From positions 620,001 through 684,000 of the forward strand of contig JACJXZ010000003.1 of the NCBI GenBank assembly GCA_020636375.1: DNA of 64,000 bases. The letters are read 5' to 3'. The notes beneath the pieces are model-generated. The model was not told the origin of the DNA and searched no databases. It was given only the letters and a program-made list of their open reading frames with translations. The DNA is from Lewinellaceae bacterium. Lineage in GTDB: Bacteria > Bacteroidota > Bacteroidia > Chitinophagales > Saprospiraceae. Both the position numbers and the translations under genes were made by a program. Positions 8,902 to 18,501 of the stretch are shown piece after piece (within the stretch, counting starts at the first letter, position 1; each line of letters opens with the position of its first letter).

Positions 8902-11532
8902 CTACGGCCGGATATCCGGCAACATCTGCTCATAGTAGGCTTTCAGCTGCCCGTTTTCTTCTGTGGCCTTGATTTTTTTGATGATCTCAAGCAAACCGGC
9001 GGAGAACTCCTGTTCTGCGAGGTCGGAGCTGTCCATATAAACCCGGCGCATTTCGTTGAGGGCCCGGGTGGCGCTGAACCGGAGCCAGGGCGACTTCCCT
9101 GTATCGAAAGCGATCGGCTGCAGCTGCCCGGCGGCCTGCCGGCTGGCCGACAGCCCCCCCTCCATGGCCAGGTTCTGGTACTGCTCCAGGAAATAAATGG
9201 CGGAGAAGCTTCCAACGTTCCCCAGGTTCTTCTCGAAGAAAGAGAGGTAAGCCGGGTCGCCGGAGGCAGCGTAAATCTCGCCAACCGCGAGCAGGAGGTC
9301 GTCGGCTGTTTCCGTTTCCAGTTTTTTGGCGTACTCCAGGGCGGCTTCGCCGTCGTTGATGCTTAAATACTGCAGAGCCGCGCCGATCACATTGTAAGCA
9401 GAATCATATTGAATCGCCGTTTTGGCTTGTTCGATGGCGCCGGCATCTTCCAGGCTCATCAATTTCTCAAAAGCAGCAACCCGCACCTGCGACCGGGGGT
9501 CGGTGGCGGCCATTTCCTTCAGTCGGGCCAGCGCCGCCTCGCCGGCGCTTTCATCAATATTGGAAACGGCAATGCCCCGGATGGCCCAGAAATCATCTTC
9601 CAGGGCATCTTCCATCAATTTCCGAACCTGTGACGTAGCTCCGTTTTCCAGCAATAATACCGCCTCATAGCGGTCGAGGAATTTGGGGGCATGGTAATAT
9701 TGGTAGAGAAGCGCCTCTTCTGTTTTATTGTCCTGGGTTTCAGCCAGCAGCACGCGGTCGGCATCGAAGTTGACCAGTACAGGTTGTTCCGGAACGTCGA
9801 ACCTGAAGGCCTGCGTACGCTGGTCAATCCAAATCTTTTTCCGGACCGGTTCTTTTCCATCCAGGTAAATGTCAACGGCGACCGGCAGCTGGAAGATAGG
9901 AGGCATGGTGCCCGGATCCTGAAGTTGTTCTACCTGGAGAGTTACCTGCCTTTGTTCGGCATCGTAGCCATAAGTTACATTCAGGCGGGGATGCCCCTGG
10001 CTGAAAAACCATTGGTTGAAGAACCAGTTGAGATCCTCGCCGGTAACCGCCTCAAATGCCAGGCGCAGGTTGTGGGCCTCCACGGCAGTATACGCATTAT
10101 CCGTCAGGTATTTGCCGAGGGCCGCCCAGAAAGCTTCGTCGCCTACATAATTGCGCAGCATGTGCAGCACAGCGCCGCCTTTGTTATAGCTGTGGGCGTC
10201 GAACATATCTTCCTTGTTCTCATAGCCAAAATGGATCAGCGGGTGGATGTCGCCCCGGGCAGAACCGAAATAGCCGCTCCATTCGCTGAGCAGGTGGTAA
10301 TCGGCCGCTTCCTTCCCGTACTGGTGTTCTATCCAGAGGTATTCGCTGTAGTTGGCAAACCCTTCGTTCATCGTCAGGTTGGCCCAGCTTTCGCAGGTCA
10401 CCAGGTCTCCGAACCAATGGTGGAACAGTTCATGGGCGATGATGCTCTCGTTGTGGTTGTCGATCAGTTCCCGGCGGTGTTTTTGCACAAAATCGCTGAA
10501 AATAACGCTGGTGGTATTCTCCATAGCCCCGGAGACGTAATCCCGGACGACGACCTGGGCATATTTGGGCCAGGGATATTTCACGCCCAGCTTGTCCGAG
10601 AAGAAAGTGAGCATCTCCCGGGTATTTGAAAAGATGGCACGGGCGTCTTCTTCGTATTCGGGTTCGACGTAGTAGAGGACCGGTTTGCCTTCCCACTGCT
10701 CCTCGGCCACTGCGTAATCGCCGATAGCCAGCATGAACAGGTAAGGCGCGTGGGGTTGGTCCATTTCCCAGTGAAAGGTCGATGTTCCATCCTCGTTATC
10801 CTTTTTTGAGCGCAGCACGCCGTTGGAAAGCACCTCCAGCCCCTGTTCAACGGTGACGATCATTTCCTGGGTACAGCGCTCATTAGGTTTATCGATGGTG
10901 GGAAACCAGCGCGAGTTGTGTTCCGTTTCCCCCTGCGTCCAGATTTGGCGGGGCTTGCCGGCTTCCTCTCCCCGGGGGTTGATGAAGAACAGGCCCCGGT
11001 CGGAGGTAATGGCCGCGCTTCCTCCCGATTCGGAAGGCGTTGCGGTATAGTCGATAAAAAGCGTGTATTCTTCCTCCCGGGTGAAAGGGCGGCCGAGGAA
11101 AACCGTAAGTTTTTCCCCATCGTATTCGTACTTCAGCGGATCGGGGTTCCCGGCAAAGGACACCTGGTGGAAAGCAAACCCTTTGGCATCGAGGACCACG
11201 GTTTCGGCGGGGTAGAAAAAAGGCTTCAGCCGGAGGGTGGCTTTGCCCAGCACCTGTTCCTTTTCCCAGTCGAAGCGCAGGTCGAGCCGGGTATGGAGCA
11301 AATCGTTTTCCCGTTTATGGCTGGACTGATAAACGGGCAGTTCGTTCAGGATTTTTTCGGAATCGTTTTCAGCGGGCGACTTTTTCGGCGCGGTGACGAC
11401 CATGGTATCCAATTGCCGGAATTCGTACTCCGGAACCGGGGCGACCACTACCTTTTGCCCGGTAGAACAAGAGGCCAGAAGGGCGGCGGCGGCCACCGCA
11501 TATAACCAATTCTTTTTTTGCATCATCACCAT
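8902..11532 (-). CDS. M1 family metallopeptidase, predicted lipoprotein
   Basis: An 876-residue zinc aminopeptidase-type protein. A short signal with lipobox L-L-A-S-C places it on the outside of a membrane. The gluzincin motif H-E-L-F-H-H-W-F is in the middle of the protein, followed by the downstream zinc ligand in N-E-G-F-A-N-Y. The exopeptidase motif G-A-M-E-N precedes it. After the catalytic part comes a HEAT-like alpha-helical region with alanine-rich repeats. ATG-GTG-ATG-ATG at 11532-11521 gives several starts. A TTG further upstream at 11550 is excluded because it overlaps the -7 box. Substrates are probably peptides. Confidence 0.93.
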   Translation of the reverse strand: MVMMQKKNWLYAVAAAALLASCSTGQKVVVAPVPEYEFRQLDTMVVTAPKKSPAENDSEKILNELPVYQSSHKRENDLLHTRLDLRFDWEKEQVLGKATLRLKPFFYPAETVVLDAKGFAFHQVSFAGNPDPLKYEYDGEKLTVFLGRPFTREEEYTLFIDYTATPSESGGSAAITSDRGLFFINPRGEEAGKPRQIWTQGETEHNSRWFPTIDKPNERCTQEMIVTVEQGLEVLSNGVLRSKKDNEDGTSTFHWEMDQPHAPYLFMLAIGDYAVAEEQWEGKPVLYYVEPEYEEDARAIFSNTREMLTFFSDKLGVKYPWPKYAQVVVRDYVSGAMENTTSVIFSDFVQKHRRELIDNHNESIIAHELFHHWFGDLVTCESWANLTMNEGFANYSEYLWIEHQYGKEAADYHLLSEWSGYFGSARGDIHPLIHFGYENKEDMFDAHSYNKGGAVLHMLRNYVGDEAFWAALGKYLTDNAYTAVEAHNLRLAFEAVTGEDLNWFFNQWFFSQGHPRLNVTYGYDAEQRQVTLQVEQLQDPGTMPPIFQLPVAVDIYLDGKEPVRKKIWIDQRTQAFRFDVPEQPVLVNFDADRVLLAETQDNKTEEALLYQYYHAPKFLDRYEAVLLLENGATSQVRKLMEDALEDDFWAIRGIAVSNIDESAGEAALARLKEMAATDPRSQVRVAAFEKLMSLEDAGAIEQAKTAIQYDSAYNVIGAALQYLSINDGEAALEYAKKLETETADDLLLAVGEIYAASGDPAYLSFFEKNLGNVGSFSAIYFLEQYQNLAMEGGLSASRQAAGQLQPIAFDTGKSPWLRFSATRALNEMRRVYMDSSDLAEQEFSAGLLEIIKKIKATEENGQLKAYYEQMLPDIRP

Positions 11533-11547
11533 CAAATTTAAAGGCCA

Positions 11548-11555
11548 CAAAGATA
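11548..11555 (-). promoter_or_regulatory. -7 promoter box of the M1 peptidase gene
   Basis: The minus strand reads TATCTTTG, an exact TAnnTTTG match. A TTTTG lies 15 bases upstream, somewhat close for a -33 element. The expected transcript start (about 11541) leaves a leader of about ten bases and decides the translation start in favour of the ATG cluster at 11532-11521. Confidence 0.55.
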
Positions 11556-11607
11556 ATTCATTGAGCGGATCAAAACGCTCACTTTTAGCATTTTAGTACA
11601 AAAAAAC

Positions 11608-11634
11608 AAACGCCCGGAGATCGGCCGGGCGTTT
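11608..11634 (-). terminator. Rho-independent terminator
   Basis: Perfect 10-base arms (AAACGCCCGG / CCGGGCGTTT) around a seven-base loop are followed on the minus strand by GTTTTTTTG. It ends transcription of the alpha/beta hydrolase gene just upstream. Confidence 0.88.
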
Positions 11635-11657
11635 ATATTGCTTTTTTGTGACAAAAG

Positions 11658-12434
11658 TCAGCTCACTTCTTTGGCAGCCAGCTCTTTGAGGAAAGATTCC
11701 AGGTGGCGGTTGAAAGCCTCCGGATGTTCCATCATAGGAGCATGGCCGCATTCGTCGAGGAAAACCAGTTTGGAATTCTCGATCAGCTCGTGGAACTTTT
11801 CCCCCACAAAGGAGGGGGTGATCTGGTCCTCCCTGCCCCAAACCAGAAGGGTGGGCGCTTTGACCTGATGCAGCTTATCGCTGAGGTTGTGGCGGACGGC
11901 CGATTTTGCGGTGGCGATGACCCGGATGGCCTTATTGCGGTCGTTGACGATATCAAAAACCTCGTCGACCAGTTCTTTGGAAGCGACATCGGGGTCGTAG
12001 AAGGTCGCCTGAGTTTTCTTTTTGATGAACTCGTAATCTCCCCGCTTGGGGAAACTCGTCCCCATGGCGCTTTCAAACAGGCCTGAACTGCCGGTGAGGA
12101 TGATGGAGTTCACCTTGTCCGGCCGCGCCAGCGCATACAGCAGGGCAATATGCCCTCCGAGGGAGTTGCCCAGCACATTCACCTTCTCGTACTTTTTGTA
12201 CTCTACAAAATCAATCACGTAGTCAACCAAACCCGTAACAGAAACTTTGCGGATGGGCAGCTCGAAGATGGGAAGAATGGGAACGACGACGTTGCATTTT
12301 CCGGAAAAATGCTCGATGATCCCTTCGAAATTGCTCAGTGCACCGAATAAACCGTGGAGTAATAACAGCTTTTCCTCACCGCCCCTTGTTTCAATGTACT
12401 TGAATCTTCCTTCTTCTTTAATTTCGTATTCCAT
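11658..12434 (-). CDS. Alpha/beta fold hydrolase
   Basis: A 258-residue cytoplasmic hydrolase without a signal peptide. The oxyanion-hole motif L-L-H-G-L-F-G lies near residue 25, the nucleophile elbow G-N-S-L-G-G near residue 93, the acid in W-G-R-E-D near 203 and the catalytic His in D-E-C-G-H-A near 230. Residues around the elbow resemble the MhpC/BphD group of C-C hydrolases and esterases, but the substrate cannot be told. It is monocistronic, with a strong terminator behind it. Confidence 0.88.
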   Translation of the reverse strand: MEYEIKEEGRFKYIETRGGEEKLLLLHGLFGALSNFEGIIEHFSGKCNVVVPILPIFELPIRKVSVTGLVDYVIDFVEYKKYEKVNVLGNSLGGHIALLYALARPDKVNSIILTGSSGLFESAMGTSFPKRGDYEFIKKKTQATFYDPDVASKELVDEVFDIVNDRNKAIRVIATAKSAVRHNLSDKLHQVKAPTLLVWGREDQITPSFVGEKFHELIENSKLVFLDECGHAPMMEHPEAFNRHLESFLKELAAKEVS

Positions 12435-12839
12435 CTAGTTGAAGATCAATGATTAAGAAATGCCGTTACGACAAACTTTGCCGGCTGGCGAAGCCGGGGA
12501 GCTGCGGTTATCGGCCGTTTGCGGAAAGCCCGAAACTACAAATTTTACCCAAAAAAGTTCCTGTTCAATGGATCTTTGAGCTTGCCCGGAAGCGGCGCTG
12601 CGAAGGCGAACCCGACTGCCAACGAGGCCGCGGCAGGGCAGGCAAGGCTCCGGAAGCCGTCATTTGCAGCCCAAACAGCCTGTCTAAACAAGCTACAACT
12701 GCGGATTTCAAACCGGGAAGTTATTTATTAATCACTACTAATGCAAAAATAATCTTTTTATCGCGATCGTCCAATTTAGCCCTACATTGTACCCTTTACA
12801 CTATAATTTTCGTGTTTTATCCATCATTCGAATATCTAA
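12435..12839. other. Intergenic between divergent genes, no gene seen
   Basis: Separates the hydrolase gene (minus) from the OmpA-like gene (plus). The first 290 bases are GC-rich but have no coding character: an open plus frame across it gives a cysteine/arginine-rich product without family resemblance. The rest turns AT-rich towards the promoter at 12840. A small hairpin, CCGGCT-GGCG-AAGCCGG, lies near 12480. Confidence 0.5.
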
Positions 12840-12873
12840 TTTGTAAATTGTTGTAAGCTTTTTCTTACCTTTG
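12840..12873 (+). promoter_or_regulatory. Promoter of the OmpA-family gene
   Basis: TTTG at 12840-12843, a 22-base spacer, then TACCTTTG at 12866-12873, an exact Bacteroidota -7 box. The leader to the ATG at 12953 would be about 70 bases, AT-rich and without a GGAGG-type ribosome site. Confidence 0.65.
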
Positions 12874-12952
12874 GGGTTTGAAGGATGTATAGTATTCCTT
12901 ACTAGCTAAACGTTAAGACCAATTAATAATTCATTAATCAAACTAAACGAAC

Positions 12953-13720
12953 ATGCGTCTGATAGTTAAATTACTGATCTTCTCCCTGGCTATCGGTTCT
13001 TTACAATCCTGTGTTTCCAAGAAGAAATACGATGAACTGCTTGCAGCCAAAGAACGCACCGACCAGGCCCTGGCCGAAACTCAGGCAAAGGTAAAAAGCC
13101 TGGAAGAAGAGAAAGCCCAACTCGAAGCGGACCTCGCTTCCACCAAGGAAGAGTTGAACGGCAAGATCAGCGCCCTGGAAGGTGACCTGAACTCGATGAA
13201 GAGTCAGATGAGCCAGGTCCAGGAAAAGCTCAATATGACCGAAGCTGAACTCAAGGCCCTCAAAGATGAGATCAACGGCATCTTCGGCGCCTATGCTGAC
13301 AGCGGCCTCAAACTGGAAGACCGCGACGGCCGCCTCTACGTCGTTACGGATGAAAAAGTCCAGTACGCCAGTGGTTCTACCCGCCTCGGCAGCGACGAAA
13401 GAGCCGCTTTGGATAAACTGGCCGGCACGCTCAAGGAAAATCCGAAGCTTCAGCTGATGGTCGTCGGCCATGCCGATACCCAGAAGATGAAGGAAGGTGC
13501 CAGCTACCGCGACAACTGGGACCTGAGCGTAGCCCGGGCCAACGAAGTCGTCCGCTACCTGATCCGCAAAGGTGCCAGCCCGGAACAACTGACGATCGCC
13601 GGCCGCGGCGACACCCAGCCTGTTGGCGACAATAAGACCGCTGACGGCCGCAAGATGAACCGCCGCACGGTTGTTCAACCGAACCCGGACCTGGGTGGAT
13701 TGATGAAAGGCAACGAATAA
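12953..13720 (+). CDS. OmpA family lipoprotein
   Basis: A 255-residue envelope protein. The N-terminus is a lipoprotein signal with the cysteine near residue 20 (S-L-Q-S-C). Residues 25-115 form a charged coiled coil rich in Glu, Lys and Ala, similar in style to Lpp or Pal-like spacers. Residues 130-245 form an OmpA C-terminal peptidoglycan-binding domain, with G-H-A-D-T and the N-R-R-T motif near the end. It probably tethers the outer membrane to the wall. It is monocistronic, with its own promoter and terminator. Confidence 0.92.
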   Translation: MRLIVKLLIFSLAIGSLQSCVSKKKYDELLAAKERTDQALAETQAKVKSLEEEKAQLEADLASTKEELNGKISALEGDLNSMKSQMSQVQEKLNMTEAELKALKDEINGIFGAYADSGLKLEDRDGRLYVVTDEKVQYASGSTRLGSDERAALDKLAGTLKENPKLQLMVVGHADTQKMKEGASYRDNWDLSVARANEVVRYLIRKGASPEQLTIAGRGDTQPVGDNKTADGRKMNRRTVVQPNPDLGGLMKGNE

Positions 13721-13741
13721 ATCCAATTCCATTCTTGCCAG

Positions 13742-13783
13742 AAAAAGAAAGCCGGACGGGAATTCCCGCCCGGCTTTCTTTTT
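13742..13783. terminator. Bidirectional terminator between convergent genes
   Basis: Arms of about 19 bases with one mismatch surround an AATT loop. An A-rich left flank and a T-rich right flank give a U run on either strand. It serves the OmpA-like gene (plus) and overlaps the stop codon of the DUF4249 gene (minus). Confidence 0.88.
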
Positions 13784-14631
13784 TATTTCTCCAGAATAAT
13801 AGCCTTTCTATCGTAACTGATCCCGGTGAATATCCCTACTGCGTCTACCGTCCCTTCCAGGTTGGATATGATCGGGCTCGGCTGGGCAAAGGGGTTGCCG
13901 TTGGAGCCGAGGGCATCCCCCACACTCTCCAGAAACTCGTAATAACTTCGGTCAATATGAAAAAGGGTGGAAATGACCGTATCTCCCTCTGAATAATTAT
14001 AGCCCGTTCCGAATACCGCCGTCCCTTCCAGTATGCGGTCATCCACCGAAAAGTCCTGGACGGCACTGCTGTCGAGGCTGCTCTGATGGAACATCCGCCG
14101 GTAGTAATTCCTCTCGCTGGTATCGTCCGTAAAATAGGTGAGCACCCGCGCCAGCGTGTCCGACTCCGCAAACTGAACGACCAGGCTGTCTATTTCCACT
14201 GCCGGCAATATGCGCGTGGTGCCGGATATGGTCCGTCCGTCGGGGAGCGTAACCGATAACTCAAAGGGGGCGATGGTATCAAATGGCACCTTTTCGGAAG
14301 AGTAGTAGTTGAAGACTTTCCGTGTCTGCGGGTTGAAAGCCAGCCGGTTCTCCAGTACGTAGGTTCTTCCATTGTGGGCAATCTCTATCCGCGCACTGTC
14401 TATCAGGATATTGGAGAGGAAATCCTGGTTCAGGGCAGGAAAAGGATCGAAGAAAGGCTGGCTGCGGCTCAGCAGGAGAGAAAACGGCTGGCCCGGTTCC
14501 AGATAGCACTCCAGGATGATGCGGCTCTCGTATTCCGGCAGGTCGATGTCGACTTCCTGCTCCAGGTCGCAGGCCCATAAGGCCACTATGGCCAGGACTG
14601 CCAACAACAACGATCGGTGTAATTGGTACAT
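13783..14631 (-). CDS. DUF4249 domain lipoprotein, TonB receptor partner
   Basis: A 282-residue protein with a signal sequence and lipobox-like A-L-W-A-C near residue 20, followed by a DUF4249 pattern (acidic N-terminus, beta-rich domain). DUF4249 genes in Bacteroidota usually follow TonB-dependent receptor genes, and this one starts five bases after such a gene. It is therefore probably a surface-exposed accessory of that receptor, comparable in role to a SusD-like partner. The ligand is unknown. Confidence 0.85.
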   Translation of the reverse strand: MYQLHRSLLLAVLAIVALWACDLEQEVDIDLPEYESRIILECYLEPGQPFSLLLSRSQPFFDPFPALNQDFLSNILIDSARIEIAHNGRTYVLENRLAFNPQTRKVFNYYSSEKVPFDTIAPFELSVTLPDGRTISGTTRILPAVEIDSLVVQFAESDTLARVLTYFTDDTSERNYYRRMFHQSSLDSSAVQDFSVDDRILEGTAVFGTGYNYSEGDTVISTLFHIDRSYYEFLESVGDALGSNGNPFAQPSPIISNLEGTVDAVGIFTGISYDRKAIILEK

Positions 14632-14636
14632 ATACG

Positions 14637-16988
14637 TTAAAATTTAAAATTCCAGGTTATTGACGGAAGAACAGGAAAGAGGGAAACCTGCTTGGCGGCG
14701 ATCCGGGTGGGTAAATCAATGACGCTGCCTGCCCCGCTTCTCGAGAATTCCGGCTCCAGGTAAATGAAAAAAGTATTGCGCCGGTCATAAACATTGATGA
14801 CGCTGAGGGTCAGGTCGTTCTCTCCCCACTTCGGGAAGAAGCGGTAGACCAGCCCCAGGTCGAGTCGGTGGTACGGAGGCAGGCGGTAATTATTGCGTTC
14901 CCGGTAGTCGGGCACCACCGCTTCAAAGTCAGCTCCATAAATATCCTGGAAGGTAAACCGCCCGGGTGCCAGCCACCGGAGGTCGCCCGACCCGTACACA
15001 AAAGTGGCCGTAGCGGAAAGGCGCCGGCCGAACTCATATAAGAGAACCACGGACAGGTCGTGCCGACGGTCGTAGATGGGGAAAAACGCCCCGAACCCTT
15101 CCGATTCCTGGGCAAAACGCCCGTTGGGGTCGAGGGTCGAAAAGTTCTTCAGCCGGATCAGGGCCAGCGTATACCCGATCCAGCCGGTTAATTTCCCCTG
15201 TTTTTTTTCAATGCTGAATTCCATGCCGTAGGCCTCGCCTTCTCCAACAGCAAACTCCTCTTCCAACTCATCGTTGGCAAATAACTGGGCGCCGTCGACA
15301 AACTGCAGTTGGTTGTCCATGTTTTTATAATACCCTTCCAGGTTGAGCAGAAACTCATCCGCCAGGATCCAGGAGATGCCGGCTGCCACCTGATGCGACT
15401 GCTGCGGCTTCACGCGCGCCGAAGAAGGATACCAGACATCGGTAGGCAAAGCCACCCCTGCGCTGGAAACCAGATGCAGGTACTGGAACATCCTGGCATA
15501 GCTGGCTTTGGCCGACCAGCGGCTGTTGAAGCTGTAACGGGCCGCCAGGCGGGGTTCCACTCCATAATAAAAGGTATTGTCGTTGCCGAAACCGCTCAGC
15601 CGCAAACCACCGTTGACGGCGAACTGATCGGTAATGTCGATATCGTCGGAAAAGTAAATGCCGTATTCCATGCCGTCAAAGTCCTGCCCGGCAGAAAAAC
15701 TGACCAGCCCGTCATCGCTTCCTGCTTTGAGGCGGCCGACGGTAAACCGGTGGTATGTCGCATTCGCTCCAAACCGGATGGTGTGCTGGTTGTTGGGTTC
15801 ATAGTAAAAATCGGTTTTGAGGTTGGCATCGCGGATGTTGGACCCCACCCGGAAGGAAAAACCCGTCACCCGGTTTTGAATATTGTACTGATAATCGGAA
15901 TAGGTGAAAGTGGTATTGGCGAATAAGCGGGGGGAGAAAACGTGGTTCCAGCGGGCGGTACCTGTGGCGTTGCCCCAGTCGAAATCGAAATCAAAAAAAT
16001 CGCCGTTGACGCCGAAGACATCCCGGCCAAAATATCCGCTCAGGAAAAGGCGGTCCTTCTCTCCCAGCTGATAGTTGATCTTGGTATTCAGGTCGTAGAA
16101 GTAGTAGTCCGGGATGGGGTTGAAGTCCTCGGCCCCTTCTTTGGCCCGGTTGACCGCCCGGGTGAAAATATCCACGTAGGTGCGCCGGCCGGAAACGATG
16201 AACGAAGACTTCTCCTTCTGGATAGGCCCTTCCAGGGTCAGGCGGGAGGCAATCAGCCCGATGCCTCCCGAGCCGGCAAGCCTTTTATTGTTTCCCTCCT
16301 TGAGCTTGACGTCGATCACCGACGACAGCCGCCCTCCGTACTGGGGAGGAAACCCGCCTTTGTAGATCTTCAGGTCTTTGACCGCGTCGGTATTGAAGGT
16401 ACTGAAAAAACCGAACAGGTGGTTGGCGTTGTAGACAACCGCCTCGTCGAGCACAATCAGGTTCTGGTCGTTGCTGCCGCCGCGGACAAAGATGCCCGTG
16501 GTGCCTTCCGAACCGGAAGGGATGCCCGGCTTCAACTGAATGGCCTTCAGGATATCGCTCTCCCCCAGCAACACCGGGATGAGCTTTGCCTCCCGGGTGG
16601 TAATGGCGTCCACGCTCATTTCCGTCGACCGGAGCTGCTCCTGGTAGGAATTGGCTTTCACCACCACTTCTTCCAGTTGGACGCCGGTGGATAAGCTCAC
16701 GTTCAGGGTGGTATCGCCCGGGAGAAAGAGGTCGAAGGACCGGGGCTGAAAGCCGACATAACTGAAGATGAGCTGTACGCTATCCCGGGCCGGTACGGCT
16801 ATAGAATAGAATCCGTATTCGTTGGTAGCCGTCCCGGCGCCCAGGGCCGGGGCCACAGCGGTGGCACCGATCAGGGTTTCCCCACTGTCCTCATCCGTTA
16901 CTCTGCCGCTGACCGTAACGGTTTCCTGCGCGCTGCACCAAACCATGGGCAACAAAAGGAAAAAAAGAAAGCTCAAAAATCGGCACAT
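14637..16988 (-). CDS. TonB-dependent receptor with CarboxypepD_reg domain
   Basis: A 783-residue outer-membrane receptor. Signal peptide ends near residue 20 (C-S-A-Q). Residues 25-110 form a carboxypeptidase-regulatory-like beta-sandwich (V-S-G-R-V-T-D). The plug domain follows, with V-R-G-G-S-N-D-Q-N near residue 165, then the 22-strand barrel ending in N-F-K-F. The size is smaller than SusC (about 1000 residues), which fits the DUF4249-paired class. The start is the ATG at 16988; a TTG four codons upstream is less likely. The transported ligand cannot be inferred. Confidence 0.93.
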   Translation of the reverse strand: MCRFLSFLFFLLLPMVWCSAQETVTVSGRVTDEDSGETLIGATAVAPALGAGTATNEYGFYSIAVPARDSVQLIFSYVGFQPRSFDLFLPGDTTLNVSLSTGVQLEEVVVKANSYQEQLRSTEMSVDAITTREAKLIPVLLGESDILKAIQLKPGIPSGSEGTTGIFVRGGSNDQNLIVLDEAVVYNANHLFGFFSTFNTDAVKDLKIYKGGFPPQYGGRLSSVIDVKLKEGNNKRLAGSGGIGLIASRLTLEGPIQKEKSSFIVSGRRTYVDIFTRAVNRAKEGAEDFNPIPDYYFYDLNTKINYQLGEKDRLFLSGYFGRDVFGVNGDFFDFDFDWGNATGTARWNHVFSPRLFANTTFTYSDYQYNIQNRVTGFSFRVGSNIRDANLKTDFYYEPNNQHTIRFGANATYHRFTVGRLKAGSDDGLVSFSAGQDFDGMEYGIYFSDDIDITDQFAVNGGLRLSGFGNDNTFYYGVEPRLAARYSFNSRWSAKASYARMFQYLHLVSSAGVALPTDVWYPSSARVKPQQSHQVAAGISWILADEFLLNLEGYYKNMDNQLQFVDGAQLFANDELEEEFAVGEGEAYGMEFSIEKKQGKLTGWIGYTLALIRLKNFSTLDPNGRFAQESEGFGAFFPIYDRRHDLSVVLLYEFGRRLSATATFVYGSGDLRWLAPGRFTFQDIYGADFEAVVPDYRERNNYRLPPYHRLDLGLVYRFFPKWGENDLTLSVINVYDRRNTFFIYLEPEFSRSGAGSVIDLPTRIAAKQVSLFPVLPSITWNFKF

Positions 16989-17259
16989 AAGCAGAAGCAA
17001 TAAGATTGAACTCCAAAATATCCTCCCCGGAGGATGATACCGAAACGGAAATGGAACAGTTTTCCCCCCCGGCCTGTTTTGGGACTCACCATATATAGGG
17101 AAGAAAAAACTATTGCTTTACCATCAGTATAACGGCATCCGGGAAAAAGGGATGTAAAGCCTACGCTACAGATTGGCAATGCCGGCGACGATTGAGGCCG
17201 GGTCGATTGGAGCTATACGCTTTCTTCAGTTCCTGGACGAAGGCATGGGGAACGGATTG

Positions 17260-18342
17260 TCAATCCTCATCTTCTTTTAAGATTTCATCTTCCTCGCCCA
17301 GATCCACCGCTTTTCCACGCCGCTGGACTACATCGGCATGCATTTCCTGATATTGCTGCCGGTTATTGACGATGTCCATTGCCAGGAACAGTGCCTTGCG
17401 GAAGGAGGAAGGGTCGGCTGCGTTTTTCCCGGCGAGGTCGAAGGCAGTGCCGTGGTCAGGGGAAGTCCGGACGTGGGTCAGCCCGGCAGTAAAATTGACG
17501 CCGCTGCCGAAAGAGAGCACTTTGAAGGGGATGAGGCCCTGGTCGTGATACATGGCCAGGATGGCGTCGAACTTCCGGAACTGACCGGAGCCGAAGAAGC
17601 CGTCGGCGGGAAAGGGGCCCATCACGAGCATGCCTTTCTTCTTCAGTTCAACCACGGCCGGCCGGATGAACGTTTCTTCTTCATCGCCCATCAGGCCGCC
17701 GTCGCTGGCGTGCGGATTAAGGCCCAGGACGGCAATGGCGGGGCGTTCCAGCCCGAAGTCGGCCTTCAGCGAATGGTTCATCAGCTGAAGTTTGTTCATG
17801 ATCAGTTCTTTGCTCAGCGCGCCGGCAACGTCCCGCAAGGCAAGATGGTTGGTGGCCAGCCCGATCCGGAGGCCGTCGCTGATCATAAACATCAGGCTCT
17901 GCCCCTGGCCCAACTCGTGAGTCAGGTACTCGGTATGGCCGGCGTAGGGGAAGTCCGCCAGTTGCATGGCCTCCTTGCTGATCGGAGCGGTGACCAGGGC
18001 GTCGATCAGGCCCTCCCTGAGATCCCGCACCGCTGCATCCAGAGAAATATAGGCATATTTACCGCTGAGTTCGGAAGGCTTGCCTAACGTAATGTTGACA
18101 TTCTCCTGCCAGCAGTTGACAATATTGACCTTCTCCGAGTAGACCTTGTCGGCAGAACGGGTGGGGTTGAAATCGACATCGTCTTCTATGATGTTTTTGT
18201 GGTAGGATACTACCTTGGAGGAGCCGTAAATGACCGGCGTGCAAATGTCAGCGATCTTTTCATGAAGCAGCGACTTGAGGATGACCTCCAGGCCGATGCC
18301 GTTCATATCTCCGATGCTGATCCCTATTTTCAGTTTTTTCAT
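17260..18342 (-). CDS. pdxA: 4-hydroxythreonine-4-phosphate dehydrogenase
   Basis: A 360-residue PdxA, which oxidises 4-phosphohydroxy-L-threonine in pyridoxal phosphate synthesis. The metal-binding histidines lie in A-G-H-T-E-Y-L, M-Y-H-D-Q-G and S-P-D-H-G-T-A-F-D. The N-terminal G-I-S-I-G-D-M-N-G-I-G is typical. A charged tail of about 20 residues extends past the usual end. It is divergent from rsmA; in many bacteria pdxA and rsmA are adjacent. Confidence 0.96.
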   Translation of the reverse strand: MKKLKIGISIGDMNGIGLEVILKSLLHEKIADICTPVIYGSSKVVSYHKNIIEDDVDFNPTRSADKVYSEKVNIVNCWQENVNITLGKPSELSGKYAYISLDAAVRDLREGLIDALVTAPISKEAMQLADFPYAGHTEYLTHELGQGQSLMFMISDGLRIGLATNHLALRDVAGALSKELIMNKLQLMNHSLKADFGLERPAIAVLGLNPHASDGGLMGDEEETFIRPAVVELKKKGMLVMGPFPADGFFGSGQFRKFDAILAMYHDQGLIPFKVLSFGSGVNFTAGLTHVRTSPDHGTAFDLAGKNAADPSSFRKALFLAMDIVNNRQQYQEMHADVVQRRGKAVDLGEEDEILKEDED

Positions 18343-18501
18343 TGCTTGGTTATTCTGCGCGAGCTGTTTTCTGGTTATTGGGATTTTCCCGGGGGAATAC
18401 TATCTTCGAAGCATTCATTAACCAGGGCCAAAAGAACTGGCCTTCTTTCAAAATGACCGTAAAAATAAAAAGAAAATCATTACGGCTCATTCTTATTGCC
18501 T

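Noticed and set aside
12449..12856. 135-codon plus-strand frame before the OmpA-like gene
   Set aside because: Cys/Arg-rich with no family resemblance and it runs into the promoter of the next gene.
17001..17259. Riboswitch upstream of the TonB receptor
   Set aside because: No cobalamin-box or other conserved riboswitch core was recognised in the 270-base gap.
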